DNA from: Methanocellales archaeon
Lineage (GTDB): Archaea > Halobacteriota > UBA148 > JAJOKI01
Assembly: GCA_021129915.1 (NCBI GenBank)
Contig: JAJOKI010000003.1
Coordinates: 1-6,753 of the forward strand
Length of the DNA: 6,753 nt
Reading direction: 5' to 3'
Shown: positions 6,485-6,753 of the stretch, one piece after another
Numbering within the stretch: position 1 is the stretch's first letter
How the letters are laid out: each line of letters opens with the position of its first letter
Program-made: the position numbers and the translations under genes
Notes under the pieces: generated by a model
What the model was told of the DNA's origin: nothing
The model's database searches: none
The model's input: only the letters and a program-made list of their open reading frames with translations

Positions 6485-6523
6485 GTCAACTTCGGCACTT
6501 CGCAAACACGCGAACCGTTAGGC
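6485..6523 (+). other. attC-like stem-loop after relE
   Basis: Just after the relE stop, TTCGC (6499-6503) pairs with GCGAA (6510-6514), and GG (6494-6495) pairs with CC (6515-6516) across a CAC bulge. The outer ends GTCAAC (6485-6490) and GTTAGGC (6517-6523) pair with one wobble and a bulged A. A terminal GTTAGGC core, an unpaired spacer and an extrahelical base resemble integron attC sites. At about 39 nt it is shorter than usual attC sites, and the left core departs from RYYYAAC at two positions. The alternative is a simple 3'-end stem-loop of the relBE transcript. Confidence 0.4.
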
Positions 6524-6527
6524 AAAA
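6518..6527 (+). repeat. TTAGGCAAAA direct repeat, right copy
   Basis: This is the second exact copy of the repeat at 6008-6017. It forms the right edge of the attC-like stem-loop and abuts copy 2 of the carB-end repeat, sharing one base with it. Confidence 0.4.
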
Positions 6528-6566
6528 CAGGACTGCCAACGAGAGTTATTATAGTTTAAATATGTT
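6527..6566 (+). repeat. 40-bp direct repeat, copy 2 (carB 3' end remnant)
   Basis: It matches 5894-5933 at 38 of 40 bases and still reads DCQRELL-stop where carB reads DYQRELL-stop. No carB-like sequence precedes it. It marks the right border of the inserted or duplicated 633-bp segment. Confidence 0.93.
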
Positions 6567-6605
6567 TTTTTGGATGTTGGTCTACAATTCTTTTTCCCAT
6601 TTTTT
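6565..6605 (+). terminator. T-tracts downstream of relBE
   Basis: Three T-runs lie at 6565-6571 (seven), 6591-6595 (five) and 6600-6605 (six). Archaeal transcription commonly ends at such tracts without a stem, so relBE transcription probably stops here. The first run begins inside the last two bases of repeat copy 2. Confidence 0.5.
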
Positions 6606-6613
6606 ATATTGTT

Positions 6614-6753
6614 TTAAATAATCATACTAATAATACCCACACTAATAGAAAATACTATTGCTACCACTGCTATGTTTATAGAAACTGTATTATATGCTGC
6701 TGTTCTTTCGGTGGCAATTTATTCTATCATCTTTAGCCCATCACTTAAATAAT
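6614..6753 (-). pseudogene. End of a small membrane-type ORF with in-frame stop, partial
   Basis: On the minus strand one frame entering from the window edge reads YLSDGLKMIE, then TAA (6719-6721), then IATERTAAYNTVSINIAV, and continues to the stop at 6614-6616. The last 20 or so residues (INIAVVAIVFSISVGIISMII) are uninterrupted hydrophobic and look like one C-terminal membrane helix. Apart from the TAA the frame reads like protein, so it may be a gene with a nonsense mutation, a short ORF using ATT as start, or chance in AT-rich DNA. TAA is not a known recoded codon in archaea. The family is not recognised. Confidence 0.35.

Noticed and set aside
1..6753. CRISPR array, tRNA, rRNA or selenocysteine/pyrrolysine recoding
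   Set aside because: No regularly spaced repeats, no cloverleaf and no ribosomal RNA sequence were seen; internal stops in the pseudogenes are TAA or TGA produced by frame shifts, not in-frame TAG.

Overview
The window looks like a chromosomal piece of a euryarchaeon, possibly a methanogen or methane/alkane-oxidising relative. That lineage is an inference from gene style, not from a marker gene. Support for an archaeon comes from the TruA and CarA/CarB sequence types, TATA-like elements in place of -35/-10 boxes, strong GGAGGT ribosome binding sites, and T-tracts in place of stem-loop terminators. The core is moderate in GC and the last roughly 200 bases are clearly AT-rich.

Layout. (1) Positions 1-584 hold a decayed two-gene accessory module. 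The first gene resembles a small nuclease/toxin-like family (66-316) and the second is a DUF2283-type protein (304-526). Both are broken by small internal deletions, and a 15-bp imperfect inverted repeat (28-42 and 513-527) borders them. (2) Positions 585-1445 (minus) encode tRNA pseudouridine synthase TruA. (3) A 104-bp divergent promoter region (1446-1549) separates truA from carA. (4) Positions 1550-5921 hold carA and carB, which overlap by 26 nt and encode the two subunits of carbamoyl-phosphate synthetase; CarB is one unsplit polypeptide. (5) Positions 5934-6566 hold an intact RelBE-type toxin-antitoxin pair in a segment flanked by a 40-bp direct repeat of the carB 3' end. Inside it a second short repeat (TTAGGCAAAA) brackets the two genes, and a stem-loop with attC-like ends follows relE. 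(6) Positions 6567-6753 are AT-rich. They carry T-tracts and, on the minus strand, the end of a small membrane-type reading frame interrupted by a stop.

How it fits together. carAB supplies carbamoyl phosphate for pyrimidine and arginine synthesis, and truA is an unrelated tRNA-modification gene transcribed divergently. On both sides of this housekeeping block sit small toxin-antitoxin-like modules with related boundary motifs (CAACTTCG-N6-CGCAAA at 6-25 and 6487-6506; CGTTA ends). The most interesting reading is that these are gene cassettes or miniature elements of one mobile family, perhaps integron-like, one decayed and one intact. The 40-bp duplication is seen directly; the cassette interpretation is a hypothesis.
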